The notes under the pieces were generated by a model. That model had not been told where the DNA came from. It was given only the letters and a program-made list of their open reading frames with translations, and did not search any database. The position numbers were made by a program, and so were the translations under genes. This document shows positions 62,632 through 64,000 of a stretch of 64,000 bases of DNA, one piece after another. Positions within the stretch are counted from its first letter, which is position 1. Each line of letters begins with the position of its first letter. The stretch comes from Lachnospiraceae bacterium (GTDB taxonomy: Bacteria; Bacillota; Clostridia; Lachnospirales; Lachnospiraceae): assembly GCA_910574285.1 (NCBI GenBank), contig CAJTAL010000013.1, positions 41,631 to 105,630 of the forward strand, written 5' to 3'.

Positions 62632-62701
62632 CTGAGAGTGCTGCTTCACAAACGCAGACGCAGCGGCTGCTGCGCCGAGGTTTGGGGAGCAGTGCTGTCA
62701 G
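62632..62701 (+). repeat. dispersed structured repeat, copy 2
   Basis: The same 22-base arms as at 14231-14348 enclose a shorter interior with a hairpin GCAGC-GGCT-GCTGC. It sits 46 bp after the pepT stop, between convergent genes, and may act as a terminator. Confidence 0.65.
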
Positions 62702-62758
62702 GAAAACGGGCAAGCCAAACTGCCTGTATCCTCTTATTCCGCAAGGCGTTACTTCACC

Positions 62759-63622
62759 CTACCCGACATCTTCTTTAAAGCCTTCTCCCACAACCTCGTT
62801 CGACTCCATAATGATCGTGAACGCTTTCGGGTCGATCTGGCGGACCATCTTCTTGATCGTATACATCTGCTTATTATTGCAGGCACACATCACCACATCT
62901 TTATGCTCCTTGGAATAGCTCCCCATCCCCTGGAGAATCGTGGAACCCCTGCCGGAATATTCGTCTATATATTCCGCAACCTCCGATCCATGCTCCGTAA
63001 CTATAAGCGTCATCTTTCCTTCATCAATTCCATACAGAATCCGATCCATAACGATTGCCATCAGATACGTCACTATTATGCCATAGATGAAGCCGTCGAT
63101 ATCCTTGAACACCACCAGGCTTCCCAGCAGGATCGTCGCCGTATCCAACACAAAAGTAATAATCCCAAGCGTCACATGTGGCTTCACCTTCTTGATCGCC
63201 ATACTGATAAAATCCTGTCCTCCCGTAGACGACCCCCGCATGAACACAACCGCATATCCAGCGCCGCTTAAAATCCCCATGCAGAGCGCAGCCAACAGCC
63301 GGTTCCCCTCATATACCGGAAAAAGGGGCGCTATATAATCTATGAAAACGGATGAAATAATCATCGTTTTGACAGATTTAAAGAAGAAGCTCCGTCCCAA
63401 AAACCGGTAACAGAATATGGCGACCGGAATATTTAAAACCACCGTCCCCACGCCAACCGGAATCCCAAATAAATGATACATGATAATTGCAATCCCGGAG
63501 AATCCCGCCACGGGGAAATCAGCGTTCAGGGCAAAGTTATAGATCCCGACGGCAATCAGCATACTCGCGCCGATATCAACCAGAATGTCTATTCCCCATT
63601 CTTTCCATCCTATCTGCTTCAT
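62759..63622 (-). CDS. YitT-family membrane protein (DUF2179)
   Basis: A 287-residue protein with an N-terminal YitT domain of five to six helices (IYNFALNADFPVAGFSGIAIIMYHLFGIPVG; MRGSSTGGQDFISMAIKK) and a C-terminal cytoplasmic DUF2179 domain (GKMTLIVTEHGSEVAEYIDEYSGRGSTIL). Role unknown. The ATG at 63622 has GGAGG upstream. A promoter and leader terminator lie 80-160 bp upstream. Confidence 0.85.
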   Translation of the reverse strand: MKQIGWKEWGIDILVDIGASMLIAVGIYNFALNADFPVAGFSGIAIIMYHLFGIPVGVGTVVLNIPVAIFCYRFLGRSFFFKSVKTMIISSVFIDYIAPLFPVYEGNRLLAALCMGILSGAGYAVVFMRGSSTGGQDFISMAIKKVKPHVTLGIITFVLDTATILLGSLVVFKDIDGFIYGIIVTYLMAIVMDRILYGIDEGKMTLIVTEHGSEVAEYIDEYSGRGSTILQGMGSYSKEHKDVVMCACNNKQMYTIKKMVRQIDPKAFTIIMESNEVVGEGFKEDVG

Positions 63623-63699
63623 AATAACAACCTCCTTTTTCCCGGCCCATACGCCCTTTAAAGCTCTCTTCGGACTATCGGATATTTCTGATACATACG

Positions 63700-63741
63700 A
63701 AAAAAGCAATTGCAAACTATAAAATATAATTCGCAATTGCT
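63700..63741 (-). terminator. terminator-like hairpin in the yitT leader
   Basis: AGCAATTGC (minus strand from 63741) pairs with GCAATTGCT ending at 63705, followed by a T6 run. More bases inside pair partly. It lies only a few bases downstream of the expected start point, so most transcripts may stop there. Confidence 0.6.
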
Positions 63742-63753
63742 CTTCTGATTATT

Positions 63754-63782
63754 AGTATATCCACAAAACTTCTATTTGTCAA
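63754..63782 (-). promoter_or_regulatory. promoter of the YitT-family gene
   Basis: Minus-strand TTGACA (63782-63777) and TATACT (63759-63754) are 17 bp apart. Confidence 0.75.
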
Positions 63783-64000
63783 CACGTCAAAATTTATCCT
63801 CAGGGTTGTTTCATGAAGACTTTATCATCTATTTTTCAAATTATAAGATAAAATGTGATTTTAAAATATAGCCTTTGCAGCTTTTCAACGGCTATAGACC
63901 CAAAAAAGCGCGCAAAGTTCCCCTATCGTCTAATCTGCATTTTTTTTGAAGAGTCAAGGTCCTATTTTAGTAAAAACTTGGTATTGGATCAAAGATCCAT
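63783..64000. other. right-edge region without recognised gene
   Basis: AT-rich sequence with a few short frames near the edge. A minus-strand frame ends in DPIPSFY just inside the edge and could be the tail of a gene outside the window; this was not resolved. Confidence 0.3.

Overview
The window looks like the chromosome of a low-to-mid GC anaerobic Firmicute, most likely a gut Lachnospiraceae (Dorea / Faecalicatena / Clostridium scindens-like; this is inference from protein style and gene order). Signs are strong GGAGG ribosome sites, a T-box in front of tyrS, a ferredoxin-dependent oxoacid oxidoreductase, a two-subunit glycine dehydrogenase-type enzyme, a split sigma-A promoter style, and an mDAP-type MurE. 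No rRNA, tRNA or CRISPR array was found.

Layout. 1-2.4 kb: galactose genes galK and the start of galT (minus) with a divergent AraC regulator. 2.5-7.8 kb: a six-gene minus-strand operon, porC-porD-porA-porB, an NSS-family sodium symporter and an AIM24-family protein. 7.9-13.8 kb: a 1711-residue surface protein with seven VaFE / T-Q ester-bond repeats, and a small deletion-like relative. 14-20 kb: accessory genes (PD-(D/E)XK-like protein with heptad repeats, AraC regulator, YczE-type membrane protein, small serine recombinase, greA, and an XRE regulator with a glycine-pentad repeat domain). 20.3-25.4 kb: uracil-DNA glycosylase, bioB with a probable BirA-type operator, and a marR-alcohol dehydrogenase-aldehyde dehydrogenase operon.

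25.4-33.25 kb is an AT-rich mobile/defence island. It holds a yefM antitoxin with a broken yoeB, an IS1634-type element, a Hachiman-like hamA whose downstream partner (probable hamB) is cut off by the IS, an AAA_14/DUF4143 ATPase, and then three consecutive toxin-antitoxin cassettes (type III toxIN, zeta toxin, higBA). Each cassette is on the same strand, has its own promoter, and is followed by the same 41-bp motif and then a hairpin. This array is the most unusual structure in the window.

33.3-38.2 kb returns to core genes: rpsI-rplM, an acetyltransferase, a cytoplasmic GH13 amylase and T-box-controlled tyrS. 38.2-44.4 kb is a cluster of a divergent GcvPA/GcvPB pair with a DUF5714 protein, a zinc alcohol dehydrogenase and an ATP-NAD-kinase-like protein, which may be an uncharacterised amino-acid or amine pathway. 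44.4-61.3 kb is a long minus-strand housekeeping series: murE-priA-def-fmt-yugP-rsmB-rlmN-prpC-prkC-rsgA-rpe-thiN-ychF-lgt-nagA. The end holds a divergent pepT and a YitT-family membrane protein with a terminator in its leader.

All function calls come from reading motifs; no database search was run.
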